Shown here piece by piece: positions 45,028-55,751 of a DNA stretch of 64,000 bases (within the stretch, counting starts at the first letter, position 1; the number at the start of each line of letters is the position of its first letter). The notes under the pieces are model-generated. The model saw only the letters and a list, made by a program, of their open reading frames with translations, was not told the DNA's origin and ran no database searches. This stretch comes from Cupriavidus sp. MP-37. GTDB lineage: Bacteria > Pseudomonadota > Gammaproteobacteria > Burkholderiales > Burkholderiaceae. The stretch is from NCBI RefSeq assembly GCF_020618415.1, contig NZ_CP085344.1, positions 1,821,001-1,885,000 on the forward strand. Direction: 5' to 3'. The position numbers and the translations under genes are program-made.

Positions 45028-46578
45028 TCAGGCCACCGCGACGCGGTCGCGCAGTTCGCGCTTGAGCACCTTGCCGATGGCGCTGCGCGGCAGGCTCTCC
45101 ACCTCGTGGATCGCGGCCAGCCGCTGGGTTTTGCCCAGGCGTTCGTTGGCCCACGCCAGCACCTCGTCAGCGCTGGCGCCGGCGCCGGCGTGCAGGACGA
45201 CAAAGGCCACCGGCGTCTCGCCCCAGCGTTCCGACGGCACGCCGACCACCGACACTTCCGACACCGCCGGGTGCTCGCGCACCACCGCCTCGAGGTCGCT
45301 AGGATAGATGTTGAAGCCGCCCGAGATGATCATGTCCTTCTTGCGGTCCAGCAGCACCAGGAAGCCGTCCTCATCGAAGCGGCCGATGTCGCCGGTGCGG
45401 ATAAAGCGCTGGCCCTGCGCGTCGTGCCATTCGGTCTCGGCGGTCTTTTCGGGCTGGTTGTGGTAGCCGTTCATCATCGCCGCCGAGCGGCCCACCACTT
45501 CGCCGGTGCTGCCGGGCGGCAGTTCGCGGCCGGCTTCGTCGATGATGCGCACGTCGGCACCGGTGGCGGGGCGCCCGACGGTGTGCAGCTTGTGCGGGAA
45601 CTGGTCGGCGAACAGCAGGCAGCCGCCGCCGCCTTCGGTCATGCCGTAGAGCTCGGTCAGCGCGCCCGGCCAGCGCCGCAGCACTTCGGCCTTCAGGGCG
45701 GGGCTGAACGGCGCGCTGGTGCAGAACTTGTGCCGGAACGACGACAGGTCATGTTGATCGAACGCCGGATGCGCCAGCAGCCGCTGGTACTGCACCGGCA
45801 CCAGCATGGTGTGCGTGACGCGATGCCGCTGCGCCAGCGCCAGGTACTGGGCCGCATCGAACTTCGCCATCAGGATGGCGGTGCCGCCCAGCCCGATGGT
45901 GGGAAAGAAGCTGGCCAGCGTGGTGTTGGAATACAGCGGCGTCGACAGCAGCGTGACGGCGTCGGTGCCATAGCCGGTGGCGGCGCCGCGCGACACATGG
46001 GCCCAGCGCATGCCGTGCGATTGCACGATGCCCTTGGGCGTGCCGGTGGTGCCAGAGGAATAGATGATGTTGAGCGGCATCTCCGGGTGGATATCGGGTT
46101 CGGCCACCGGCGTGCCGGCGGGCGCGAGCCAGTCCGCGTAGGGCTGGCCCGCCGCGCTGCCGTCCAGCGTGACCACCGGCGTGCCGGCCAGCCTGGCGCG
46201 CACCGGCGCCAGCACGTCGGCGACGCTGGCGTCGGTGAACACGATGCGCGCGCCGGCGTCGGCAATCATGCCGGCCAGGCTGTCGGGCGTGGACGAGGGC
46301 GCGAGCGGCGCGACCACCACGCCGGCGCGCACCGCGCCGAGGTACACCGCGGCGTATTCGATCGACGATGCGGCGCAGATGGCGATGGCTTCGCCGGGCC
46401 GCACCCCGTCGCGCGCCAGTGCCGCGGCAACGCGGTCCATGGCGGCGTCGAGCCCGGCGTAGTCGAGCGCGCGCTCGCCATGCATCAGCGCGCGCTGCGC
46501 GGGGCGCTGCGCGGCGTGCTCGCGCACAAGCACGGACATGGTGGTGAAAGGGCGTTGGAGCGGAGTCGGTTGGGTCAT
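45028..46578 (-). CDS. Acyl-CoA synthetase (AMP-forming)
   Basis: A 516-residue adenylate-forming enzyme that activates a carboxylic acid as its CoA thioester. Motifs in order: the P-loop IIYSSGTTGTPKGIVQSH, YGMTEGGGG, the RTGDIGRFDEDGFLVLLDRK hinge region and the C-terminal lysine motif LPRSAIGKVLKREL. Substrate unknown; fatty, aromatic or dicarboxylic acids are all possible. ATG at 46578 is used; an upstream ATG at 46605 would add nine residues. It is downstream of a Bug receptor gene on the same strand. Confidence 0.92.
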   Translation of the reverse strand: MTQPTPLQRPFTTMSVLVREHAAQRPAQRALMHGERALDYAGLDAAMDRVAAALARDGVRPGEAIAICAASSIEYAAVYLGAVRAGVVVAPLAPSSTPDSLAGMIADAGARIVFTDASVADVLAPVRARLAGTPVVTLDGSAAGQPYADWLAPAGTPVAEPDIHPEMPLNIIYSSGTTGTPKGIVQSHGMRWAHVSRGAATGYGTDAVTLLSTPLYSNTTLASFFPTIGLGGTAILMAKFDAAQYLALAQRHRVTHTMLVPVQYQRLLAHPAFDQHDLSSFRHKFCTSAPFSPALKAEVLRRWPGALTELYGMTEGGGGCLLFADQFPHKLHTVGRPATGADVRIIDEAGRELPPGSTGEVVGRSAAMMNGYHNQPEKTAETEWHDAQGQRFIRTGDIGRFDEDGFLVLLDRKKDMIISGGFNIYPSDLEAVVREHPAVSEVSVVGVPSERWGETPVAFVVLHAGAGASADEVLAWANERLGKTQRLAAIHEVESLPRSAIGKVLKRELRDRVAVA

Positions 46579-46608
46579 GTCGGGCAGCGTTGGTGGATGC
46601 GGCAAGCC

Positions 46609-47607
46609 TTACTGGATCTGCGCGCCGGAGTCCTTCACCACCTTGCTCCAGCGGTTGATCTCGGCGTCGATATGGGTGCGCAGCGCGGCGGGCGTCGAGC
46701 CCACCGGTTCATAGCCGTTGGCGGCCAGCGTCGCCGTCAGGTCCGGCTGGCGCAGCACGGTGGCGATCTCGGTGCTGAGGCGGTCGATCACGGGCTGGGG
46801 CGTGCCGGCCGGTGCCAGCATCGCGTACCAGCCGGTGATGCTGATGCCGGGCACGCCGGCCTCGGCCAGCGTCGGTACTTCGGGGGCGACCGCGGCGCGC
46901 TGGCTGCCGGTGACGGCGAGCGCGCGCAGCTTGCCGCTCTTCACATGCGGCAGCGTGGTCGAGATGCTGTCGAAGGTGAGCTGGACTTCGCCCGACAGCA
47001 TCGCCGTGACGACCTGCGCGCTGCCCTTGTACGGCACATGGGTCATCTTGATACCCGCCACCGAATCGAACAGCTCGCCCGCCAGGTGGCCGGTATTGCC
47101 GTTGCCCGCCGAGGCAAAGGTGAGCTTGCCGGGCGCGGCCTTGGCCTCGGCGATCAGCTCCTTCACATTGGTGGCCTGCAGCGACGGGCTGCCCGCCAGG
47201 ATCATCGGCAGGTTGGCCACCAGCGACACCGGCGCGAAATCCTTGCGTGTGTCGTACGGCAGTCTGGGATACAGGCTCGCATTGATGGCATGCGCGGCCA
47301 GCACCATGATCAGCGTGTAGCCGTCGGGCCTGGCGCGCGCCAGCGCCTGGCTGGCGATGGTGCCGCCGGCGCCCGGACGGTATTCCAGCACCACCGGCTG
47401 GCCCAGGCGCTCCTGCAGCTTCGCGGCGACCGGACGCGCCAGCAGGTCGGCGCTGCCGCCGGGCGGGTAGGGGATCAGCAGCTGGATCGGACGCGCCGGC
47501 CAGGTTTCGGCGGCGGCGCCGGCCGGCAGGGCGGCTGCGGCGGCCGTGGCCAGCATGGCCGCCAGCCATGCGCGGCGGCCCCGGGCGGGGCGCGATGGGA
47601 ATGGCAT
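46609..47607 (-). CDS. Bug-family tripartite tricarboxylate receptor
   Basis: A 332-residue periplasmic receptor. Signal peptide with RGRRAWLAAML and AAALPAGAAAE, then WPARPIQLLIPYPPGGSADL and the ligand loop PVVLEYRPGAGGTIASQALA. AGGAGA with good spacing precedes the ATG. The stop is 30 bases before the acyl-CoA synthetase start. Receptor and synthetase in one unit point to uptake and activation of the same acid. Confidence 0.93.
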   Translation of the reverse strand: MPFPSRPARGRRAWLAAMLATAAAAALPAGAAAETWPARPIQLLIPYPPGGSADLLARPVAAKLQERLGQPVVLEYRPGAGGTIASQALARARPDGYTLIMVLAAHAINASLYPRLPYDTRKDFAPVSLVANLPMILAGSPSLQATNVKELIAEAKAAPGKLTFASAGNGNTGHLAGELFDSVAGIKMTHVPYKGSAQVVTAMLSGEVQLTFDSISTTLPHVKSGKLRALAVTGSQRAAVAPEVPTLAEAGVPGISITGWYAMLAPAGTPQPVIDRLSTEIATVLRQPDLTATLAANGYEPVGSTPAALRTHIDAEINRWSKVVKDSGAQIQ

Positions 47608-47763
47608 CAGCGTGTCTCCTCGTTTGCCGGCCGCTGGTGCAGCCGTTGTCCCTTGTTGCCGGAACCGGCTGGGACGTTGGTGTCACAAACGGTAAACGCG
47701 TCAGCCCGCCAGCGGAATTCTTAAATCGATAAGTCTGGCTTTTTGCGGGCGAAGCGCCCGCGG

Positions 47764-49035
47764 CTAATGGCTGGCGGGATGCGCCGGGCTGAACCAGTAG
47801 GGCACCAGCGCGGCGGCGATCAGCACCGCCGCCGACAGGAAGATCGCCGCATAGGTCGACGGCAGCGGCCAGCCGCGCACATGGCCGGCATTGGCAATCA
47901 GCCCGAAGGCCCAGGAGGCCAGTGCCGAGCCCAGGAACACGAAGGTATTGAGCAGCCCGAGGCCGCGTCCGCGCTGCGATGGCGGGATCAGCCCGCGGCC
48001 CTGCGCCATCACCAGCGGATGCAGCATGCCGATGGTCGACAGCAGCGCCATCATGGCCACGCCATAGCCGATGCCGTTGTCGGGCCACAGCGCCAGCAGG
48101 ATCGCACCGCCCATGGCAAAGCACGACCAGCCGGCGATGGTGGCCTTGAGTGTGCTGCGCCGCACCAGCACCGGCAGCAGGAAGGCGGTCAGGAAGCCGG
48201 CCAGGCTCAGCAGCGTCAGCGCCACGCCGCGCGGCGCCGAGCCCAGGCTGAACACGTCGGCCAGGTAGGGCCCGCTCCAGGCATTGCGGAAGGCGGTGCC
48301 GGCGGCCATCGCCACGCATAGCGGGATCAGCGTCCACAGCGGCGCCAGCTTGAGCAGTTGCAGGCTTTCCGACAGCATCGCCGCCCACGACGCGCTGCGG
48401 GCCTCGGCATGGCCCTGGTCGCGCACGCAGCGCCACACGCCATAGCAGGCCGCCACCATGCCCAGCGCCGACACCGCCATCGACGGGCGCCAGCCGACCA
48501 GCGAGACGGCCCACCCCAGCGGCGCGGTCGCGCACAGCGAGCCGATCATGCCGGTGGCGTTGGAGCGGCTGACCACGCGGGTGTAGTCGCGCTCGGACAG
48601 TTGTTCCGAGGCGAAATGCAGCAGCCCCATGAACACCGGCGCGCACGCCAGCCCCAGGCCCATCTGCGCCAGCGTGGCCGCGGTGCCGTTGGGTGCCAGC
48701 ACGAACAGGATCGACGACAGCGCGCCCACCGCCAGCAGCAGCGCGGTCGGACGGCCCACGCCATAGCGGTCGAAGGCGATCCCCACCGGGATCTGCGCCA
48801 CGGCAAAGGCCAGGAAGAACGAAGACGACAGCGCGCCGAAGCCCGCCGGCGACAGGCCGAAATCGTGCTGCAGCTCCGGCGCCATCACTGCCAGGCACGA
48901 GCGGAAGAACTGGCTGAGCGCGAACGCGAAGGTCAGGATGGCGATGCCGCGCACGGCGTAGGTCGCCGGGTGTCGCGCGGGCAGGGTGCCGGCGCCGGGA
49001 GGCGATCCGGGAGGGGGGATATGGCTGGGGGTCAC
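47764..49035 (-). CDS. MFS transporter, 12-helix
   Basis: A 423-residue major facilitator protein. Helix 1 reads GIAILTFAFALSQFFRSCL, and the loop 2-3 motif is GIAFDRYGVGRPTALLLA; about twelve helices follow. It resembles metabolite:proton symporters rather than multidrug exporters. It lies 156 bases upstream of the Bug receptor gene on the same strand, so it may bring in the same acid. A pair of palindromic repeats sits upstream. Confidence 0.87.
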   Translation of the reverse strand: MTPSHIPPPGSPPGAGTLPARHPATYAVRGIAILTFAFALSQFFRSCLAVMAPELQHDFGLSPAGFGALSSSFFLAFAVAQIPVGIAFDRYGVGRPTALLLAVGALSSILFVLAPNGTAATLAQMGLGLACAPVFMGLLHFASEQLSERDYTRVVSRSNATGMIGSLCATAPLGWAVSLVGWRPSMAVSALGMVAACYGVWRCVRDQGHAEARSASWAAMLSESLQLLKLAPLWTLIPLCVAMAAGTAFRNAWSGPYLADVFSLGSAPRGVALTLLSLAGFLTAFLLPVLVRRSTLKATIAGWSCFAMGGAILLALWPDNGIGYGVAMMALLSTIGMLHPLVMAQGRGLIPPSQRGRGLGLLNTFVFLGSALASWAFGLIANAGHVRGWPLPSTYAAIFLSAAVLIAAALVPYWFSPAHPASH

Positions 49036-49147
49036 GACGTCGGTGGCGCTGTCTCTGCAGCGAGTGTAGGGCCTGCGCGCGTTGCCGGATCAACGGTTGG
49101 CCGGTGTTCGCCCAGATTGCGCGGGCGTCGCCCCTGTACCGCTTGTT

Positions 49148-49188
49148 TGCTCCCTCTCCCGCTTGCGGGAGAGGGTTGGGGTGAGGGC
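49148..49188 (+). repeat. Palindromic intergenic repeat, copy E (forward)
   Basis: TGCTCCCTCTCCC/GGGAGAGGG, then TTGGGGTGAGGGC. Slightly diverged from the other copies. Confidence 0.85.
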
Positions 49189-49229
49189 GGGAGCATCGAC
49201 GAAGTCAAGCCGTCGGTATGCGAGCGCCT

Positions 49230-49274
49230 GCCCTCACCCCCGGCCCCTCTCCCGCAAGCGGGAGAGGGGAGCAA
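49230..49274 (-). repeat. Palindromic intergenic repeat, copy F (inverted)
   Basis: GCCCTCACCCCCGG, then CCCCTCTCCC/GGGAGAGGGG. Pairs with copy E in opposite orientation; lies 18 bases after the prmB stop. Confidence 0.85.
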
Positions 49275-49291
49275 ACAATGGCCCGGATCAA

Positions 49292-50185
49292 TTACCCCGG
49301 CAACGCGTCGTACGTCAGCAAAAACACCTGCTCATCGCCCGCGCTGACCGGCAGCCAGACGATTTCCAGTTCCGGGAAGACGGCCTCCACATTGGCATGC
49401 TCGTTGCCGATCTCCACCACCAGCACGCCACCCGGGTTCAGCCGTGACTTGGCGCCGGCGATGATCCGCCGCACCACGTCCATGCCGTCGTCGCCGCCGG
49501 CCAGCGCGATGCGCGGCTCGGCCAGGTATTCCGGCGGCAGCGCCTGCATCGAGGTTTCGTTGACGTAGGGCGGGTTGGTCAGGATCACGTCGTAGGTGGC
49601 GCCGTGCGGCAGCGGTGCGTACAGGTCGCCTTCGTAGAGACGGATGCGGTCGTCCATCTTGTAGTCGGCAACGTTGCGGCGCGCCACGGCGAGCGCATCG
49701 GACGAGATGTCGACCGCATCGATCTTCGCGTTCGGCCACACATGCGCGGCCACGATCGGCAGGCAGCCGGAGCCGGTGCACAGTTCCAGCACCGGGCCGA
49801 TGCTGTCGCTCTCGCCGACCCAGGGCTCCAGCCCTTCCTGCAGCAGTTCGCCGATAAAGCTGCGCGGCACGATCACGCGCGAATCGACGTAGAAGCGCAG
49901 GCCGTGCATATAGGCTTCGTGCGTGATGTAGGCGGCCGGCACGCGCTCGTTGACGCGGCGGTCGATCACCTTCAGCACGGCCTCGACTTCCTCGGGCAGC
50001 AGCCGCGCATCGAGGAAGGGATCGAGCGTATCGAGCGGCAGGTTGAGCGTATGCAGCACCAGGTAGGCCGCCTCGTCATAGGCGTTGGCGCTGCCGTGGC
50101 CAAAGGACAGGCGCGCGGCGGTAAAGCGCGACACGGCCAGGCGCAGCAGGTCGCGCACGGTGCGCAGGGGAGAGGGCGTTGCCAT
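49292..50185 (-). CDS. prmB: Ribosomal protein uL3 glutamine methyltransferase PrmB
   Basis: A 297-residue SAM methyltransferase that modifies a glutamine of ribosomal protein uL3. N-terminal helical domain, then the linker VPAAYITHEAYMHGLRFYVD, motif I LELCTGSGCLPIVAAH, and the catalytic NPPY in VILTNPPYVNE. The AYITHEA segment distinguishes PrmB from PrmC. Encoded 23 bases after dapE as the last gene of the dap run. Confidence 0.94.
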   Translation of the reverse strand: MATPSPLRTVRDLLRLAVSRFTAARLSFGHGSANAYDEAAYLVLHTLNLPLDTLDPFLDARLLPEEVEAVLKVIDRRVNERVPAAYITHEAYMHGLRFYVDSRVIVPRSFIGELLQEGLEPWVGESDSIGPVLELCTGSGCLPIVAAHVWPNAKIDAVDISSDALAVARRNVADYKMDDRIRLYEGDLYAPLPHGATYDVILTNPPYVNETSMQALPPEYLAEPRIALAGGDDGMDVVRRIIAGAKSRLNPGGVLVVEIGNEHANVEAVFPELEIVWLPVSAGDEQVFLLTYDALPG

Positions 50186-50208
50186 TGAGGGTTGTCTTTG
50201 CGTAAAAA

Positions 50209-51738
<1,530 letters not shown>

Positions 51739-51752
51739 TCATCACGTTCAAC

Positions 51753-51820
51753 GTCATTCCCGCGCAGGCGGGAATCCAGCGTCTTTGAAGTCACTGGGTT
51801 CCCGCCTTCGCGGGAACGAC
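51753..51820. repeat. Two dRS3-type hairpin repeats
   Basis: ATTCCC-N8-GGGAAT at 51755-51774 matches the dRS3 pattern first described in Neisseria. A second, GTTCCC-N8-GGGAAC, lies at 51798-51817, with CCAGC/TGGG flanks in opposite orientation. Together they can fold as two hairpins or one large one between yffB and the upstream hypothetical gene. Confidence 0.75.
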
Positions 51821-51827
51821 GGGCCTT

Positions 51828-52187
51828 TCAGCGGACCAGCAGGTTCAGCGCGATCACCAGCCCGCCCAGGCCCAGCGCCACGCCGCCCATCGCCACCGCG
51901 GTCATCAGGCGCAGGCGCCGGTCCAGCCGGGCGGCTTCCTTGCGCAGCGCGTCGATGGTGATGGCGTGCTGCTCGGCCAGCAGCTTGACCGCCTCGGCTT
52001 GCTGCACCACCGCGGCTTCCAGTTCGGCGATGCGGGCTGCGGGATCGCGCGCGTCGGCCACCGCGCCTTCGGGCGTGCCGTCCTTGCGCTTGTTCTTCTT
52101 CAGTTTCTCGAGGGTCTTGTTGGCCTGCTCGAGAATGGTGGGCAGCAGGGAAAGCACGGTACTGACGGTGGTGGGATCCAGGGCCAT
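51828..52187 (-). CDS. Hypothetical coiled-coil protein with C-terminal membrane anchor
   Basis: A 119-residue protein I cannot assign. The N-terminal 40 residues (TVLSLLPTILEQANKTLEKL) are amphipathic, a Lys-rich patch KLKKNKRKDG follows, residues about 55-95 form a probable coiled coil (ARIAELEAAVVQQAEAVKLL), and the last 22 residues are a hydrophobic anchor. ATG at 52187 is chosen; one at 52211 is possible. It sits between dapD and yffB in the dap run, though repeats follow it, so co-transcription is uncertain. Confidence 0.7.
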   Translation of the reverse strand: MALDPTTVSTVLSLLPTILEQANKTLEKLKKNKRKDGTPEGAVADARDPAARIAELEAAVVQQAEAVKLLAEQHAITIDALRKEAARLDRRLRLMTAVAMGGVALGLGGLVIALNLLVR

Positions 52188-52300
52188 GAGTCGCTTGCGG
52201 AGGGAGGGCATGTTCAGCCTGGCCAGGCGGGTGACGACGGTAAATCAGCCCCGGAGCCGGGCCCCGGGGCGGCGCAGCCCATGCGGGCCGCGCGCGGCGC

Positions 52301-53128
<828 letters not shown>

Positions 53129-53189
53129 GGTTGGTTTCTCAGGGTTGATGTTGATGTTCGGTCGTCGAGTCTCAGCCTCGACCTCTTGT

Positions 53190-53233
53190 TTGCTCCCCTC
53201 TCCCGCTTGCGGGAGAGGGGCAGGGGGTGAGGG
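53190..53233 (+). repeat. Palindromic intergenic repeat, copy G (forward)
   Basis: TGCTCCCCTCTCCC/GGGAGAGGGG, then AGGGGGTGAGGG. Between dapC and dapD. Confidence 0.85.
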
Positions 53234-53270
53234 TGGGCGGTTCTACGGGCGTGGTGCCTTGCTAAACCAC

Positions 53271-53311
53271 CCCTCACCCCGACCCTCTCCCCTTGAGGGG
53301 AGAGGGAGAAC
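53271..53311 (-). repeat. Palindromic intergenic repeat, copy H (inverted)
   Basis: CCCTCACCCCGACCCTCTCCCC, split at the centre CTTGA, then GGGGAGAGGG. Pairs with copy G in opposite orientation; lies 20 bases after the dapC stop. Confidence 0.8.
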
Positions 53312-53330
53312 ACAATTGGACCATCAGGCC

Positions 53331-54530
53331 TCAGGCCAGCGATTTGCAGAATTCCACGATCCGCCGCGCCCCCTCCACGCATTCCTCCGGCGTCGCCACC
53401 AGCGCCATGCGCACGCGGTTGGCGCCGGGGTTGATGCCGTCGGCCTCGCGCGCCAGGTAGCTGCCGGGCAGCACGGTCACGTTCTGCTCGGCCAGCAGCC
53501 GCGCGGCGAATTCGGTATCGGACAGGCCGGTGCGCGAGACGTCGGCCCACAGGTAGAAGCCGGCATCGGGCAGCGCCACGTCGAGGACTTCCGCCAGCAT
53601 CGGCGTGACTTCGCTGAACTTGCGCACGTAGGCGGCGCGGTTTTCGCGCACATGCGCTTCGTCGTTCCACGCGGCGATGCTGGCGCTCTGCACCGCGGGG
53701 TTCATGGCGCCACCGTGGTAGGTGCGGTACAGCAGGAACTGCTTCAGCAGCGCGGCGTCGCCGGCGACGAAGCCCGAGCGCAGGCCGGGCACGTTGGAGC
53801 GCTTGGACAGGCTCGAGAACACCACCAGGCGTTCGAAGCTGCGGCCCAGCCGGTGCGCGGCCTCGAGCGCGCCCAGCGGCGCGCGGCCCTCGTCGAAATA
53901 GATCTCGGAATAGCACTCGTCGGAGGCAATGACGAAGCCGTAGCGGTCGGACAGCGCGAACAGCTGCTTCCAGTCTTCCAGCGACAGCACCGCGCCGGTC
54001 GGGTTGCCGGGGGTGCAGACAAAGAGCAGTTGCACCTTCTGCCAGACCTCGTCGGCAATGCGGTCGAACGCCGGGGCGAAATTGCGCGCCGGGTCGCTGT
54101 TGGCGAAGACCGGCGTGGCGCCGGCCAGCAGCGCCGCGCCTTCGTAGATCTGGTAGAACGGGTTGGGGCACAGCACCAGCGCGCCCGGCCGGGTGCCGTC
54201 GACCACGGTCTGGGCAAAGGCGAACAGCGCCTCGCGCGAGCCGGTCACGGGCAGCACTTCGGTGGCGGCATTGACCCTGGGCAGGCCGTAGCGGCGCTCC
54301 AGCCAGCCGGCAATGCACTGCCGTAGTGCATCGGAACCGGCCGTTGTGGGATAATTCGCCAGCCCCGCAAGCGACTCTGCCAGCGCTTGCTTGATGAACG
54401 CAGGCGTCGGATGCTTGGGTTCACCAATGCCGAAGCTGATGGCCGGCTTGTCGGCAGCCTTTACTTGCGCAAAGAGCACCCGCAGTTTCTCGAACGGGTA
54501 GGGCTGGAGCAGGTCGAGGCGCGGATTCAC
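53331..54530 (-). CDS. dapC: Succinyldiaminopimelate transaminase
   Basis: A 399-residue class I/II PLP aminotransferase. It begins MNPRLDLLQPYPFEKLRVLF, typical of proteobacterial DapC, with SFGIGEPKHPTPAFIKQAL. The PLP lysine lies in SSLSKRSNVPGLRSGF, preceded by DECYSEIYF. It makes N-succinyl-LL-2-amino-6-oxopimelate into succinyl-diaminopimelate. The start is GTG with no clear Shine-Dalgarno, only about 25 bases from the predicted transcription start. It heads the leftward dap run. Confidence 0.93.
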   Translation of the reverse strand: MNPRLDLLQPYPFEKLRVLFAQVKAADKPAISFGIGEPKHPTPAFIKQALAESLAGLANYPTTAGSDALRQCIAGWLERRYGLPRVNAATEVLPVTGSREALFAFAQTVVDGTRPGALVLCPNPFYQIYEGAALLAGATPVFANSDPARNFAPAFDRIADEVWQKVQLLFVCTPGNPTGAVLSLEDWKQLFALSDRYGFVIASDECYSEIYFDEGRAPLGALEAAHRLGRSFERLVVFSSLSKRSNVPGLRSGFVAGDAALLKQFLLYRTYHGGAMNPAVQSASIAAWNDEAHVRENRAAYVRKFSEVTPMLAEVLDVALPDAGFYLWADVSRTGLSDTEFAARLLAEQNVTVLPGSYLAREADGINPGANRVRMALVATPEECVEGARRIVEFCKSLA

Positions 54531-54560
54531 AGTGTCAGTCGGGGCCGGTTAAAACGACGC

Positions 54561-54566
54561 ATTATA
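54561..54566 (-). promoter_or_regulatory. Perfect -10 box for dapC
   Basis: TATAAT on the minus strand, 31 bases before the dapC GTG. No good -35 hexamer was found at 16-18 bases. Confidence 0.5.
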
Positions 54567-54737
54567 GAGGAACGGCGCGGGTTTCCGTGTGCCGGCCCGG
54601 CCCGCCAGGCGGTCTTTGGCGAGGGGCGGGCCGCCACGGATGGCGGGCATCACGCCACGGTGATGCCGCCGGCGCCGTCCGGAAGCTGCCTGCCGCGCAG
54701 GGCGGGCGGCCCGGCTCGCCTCGCACCGATTCCCTTT

Positions 54738-55706
54738 ATGAGCACAAATACCGTTGCGGCGCCGCTGGCGCCGGCCGACCGCCATGCGGTCAAGGCATCG
54801 CTTTCCATCCTGATCGGCGCCTCGGTGTGGGGCATCGCCTGGTTCCCGTACCGCGTGCTGGCCGGCTGGGGGCTGGGCGGCATGCACGCCGCGGCGCTGG
54901 TCAGCGCGGTGGCGGCGGTGCTGTCGCTGCTGGCCTTCCGCCGCCACCTCGGCGGCCTGCGCGCGCACTGGCTGTTCGTCGCGATCGGCCTGGCGGCGGG
55001 CGTGACCAACGCCGGCTTCGTCTGGGGCAGCGTCAACGGGCATGTGATGCGGGTGCTGCTGCTGTTCTACCTGACGCCGGTCTGGACCGCGCTGTTCGCG
55101 CGGCTGTTCCTGGGCGAGCGCTTGTCGGCGGCAGGGCTGGCGCTGGTGGGGCTGGCGCTGTTCGGCGCCGGGCTGATGCTGTGGACGCCCGCGGTGGGCG
55201 TGCCGCTGCCCGGCTCCGCGGCGGAATGGTCCGGGCTGATCGGCGGCATGGGCTTTGCCGTCAACAATGTGCTGTCGCGCCGCGCCGGGCAGCGCTTTCC
55301 GGACACCGACGCACGCGTGCGCACGGTGGTGGTCTACCTGGGCTGCACCGTGGTCGGCGTGCCGGCCGCGCTGCTGCTCGACGGCCCGGCGGTGGCGCTC
55401 GTGCCCGGCGCGCAGGTCAGCGCGGCCATGCTGGTGCTGGGACTGGCGGCGGTGCTGGTGGTCAGCAACTCGGTGGTGCAGTACGGGCTGCAGCGGCTGC
55501 CGGCCAACCGGGTGTCGCTGCTGATGCTGTTCGAGATCGTCATCGCCGCGGTGTCGTCGTGGTGGCTGGCGACCGAGGTGCTGAGCTGGAAGGAGGCCGC
55601 GGGCGGCCTGTGCATCATCGCCGCCGGCGCCTTGTCCGGACTGGTGCACCGCAGCCGCGCCGCGCCCGCGCCGGCCACAGGCGCCGAGGCCGCGGCCTGC
55701 CACTAG
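54738..55706 (+). CDS. EamA/DMT-family transporter
   Basis: A 322-residue drug/metabolite transporter-type protein with ten predicted helices in two EamA repeats. Helix 1 reads SLSILIGASVWGIAWFPYR and the second repeat begins GLIGGMGFAVNNVLSRRAG. Members export amino acids or metabolites. It is divergent from dapC; export of a dap-pathway amino acid would be possible but is unproven. The ATG at 54738 follows the CCCTTT region with no clear ribosome site. Its stop falls in a tandem repeat. Confidence 0.88.
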   Translation: MSTNTVAAPLAPADRHAVKASLSILIGASVWGIAWFPYRVLAGWGLGGMHAAALVSAVAAVLSLLAFRRHLGGLRAHWLFVAIGLAAGVTNAGFVWGSVNGHVMRVLLLFYLTPVWTALFARLFLGERLSAAGLALVGLALFGAGLMLWTPAVGVPLPGSAAEWSGLIGGMGFAVNNVLSRRAGQRFPDTDARVRTVVVYLGCTVVGVPAALLLDGPAVALVPGAQVSAAMLVLGLAAVLVVSNSVVQYGLQRLPANRVSLLMLFEIVIAAVSSWWLATEVLSWKEAAGGLCIIAAGALSGLVHRSRAAPAPATGAEAAACH

Positions 55707-55744
55707 ACCGCCACTAGAACCGCCACTAGCCCGCTACTAGCCCG
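55700..55744. repeat. 11-base tandem repeat holding stop codons in all frames
   Basis: Four units of CCACTAGACCG type (11, 12, 11 and 11 bases). Each carries TAG, at 55704, 55715, 55727 and 55738, which together cover all three forward frames. The first TAG ends the EamA gene. Confidence 0.8.
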
Positions 55745-55751
55745 CCACGGC

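Noticed and set aside
44977..47724. Plus-strand frame of about 900 codons opposite the acyl-CoA synthetase and Bug receptor
   Set aside because: Composition is His/Arg/Gln-rich and repetitive; the real genes on the other strand have complete motifs.
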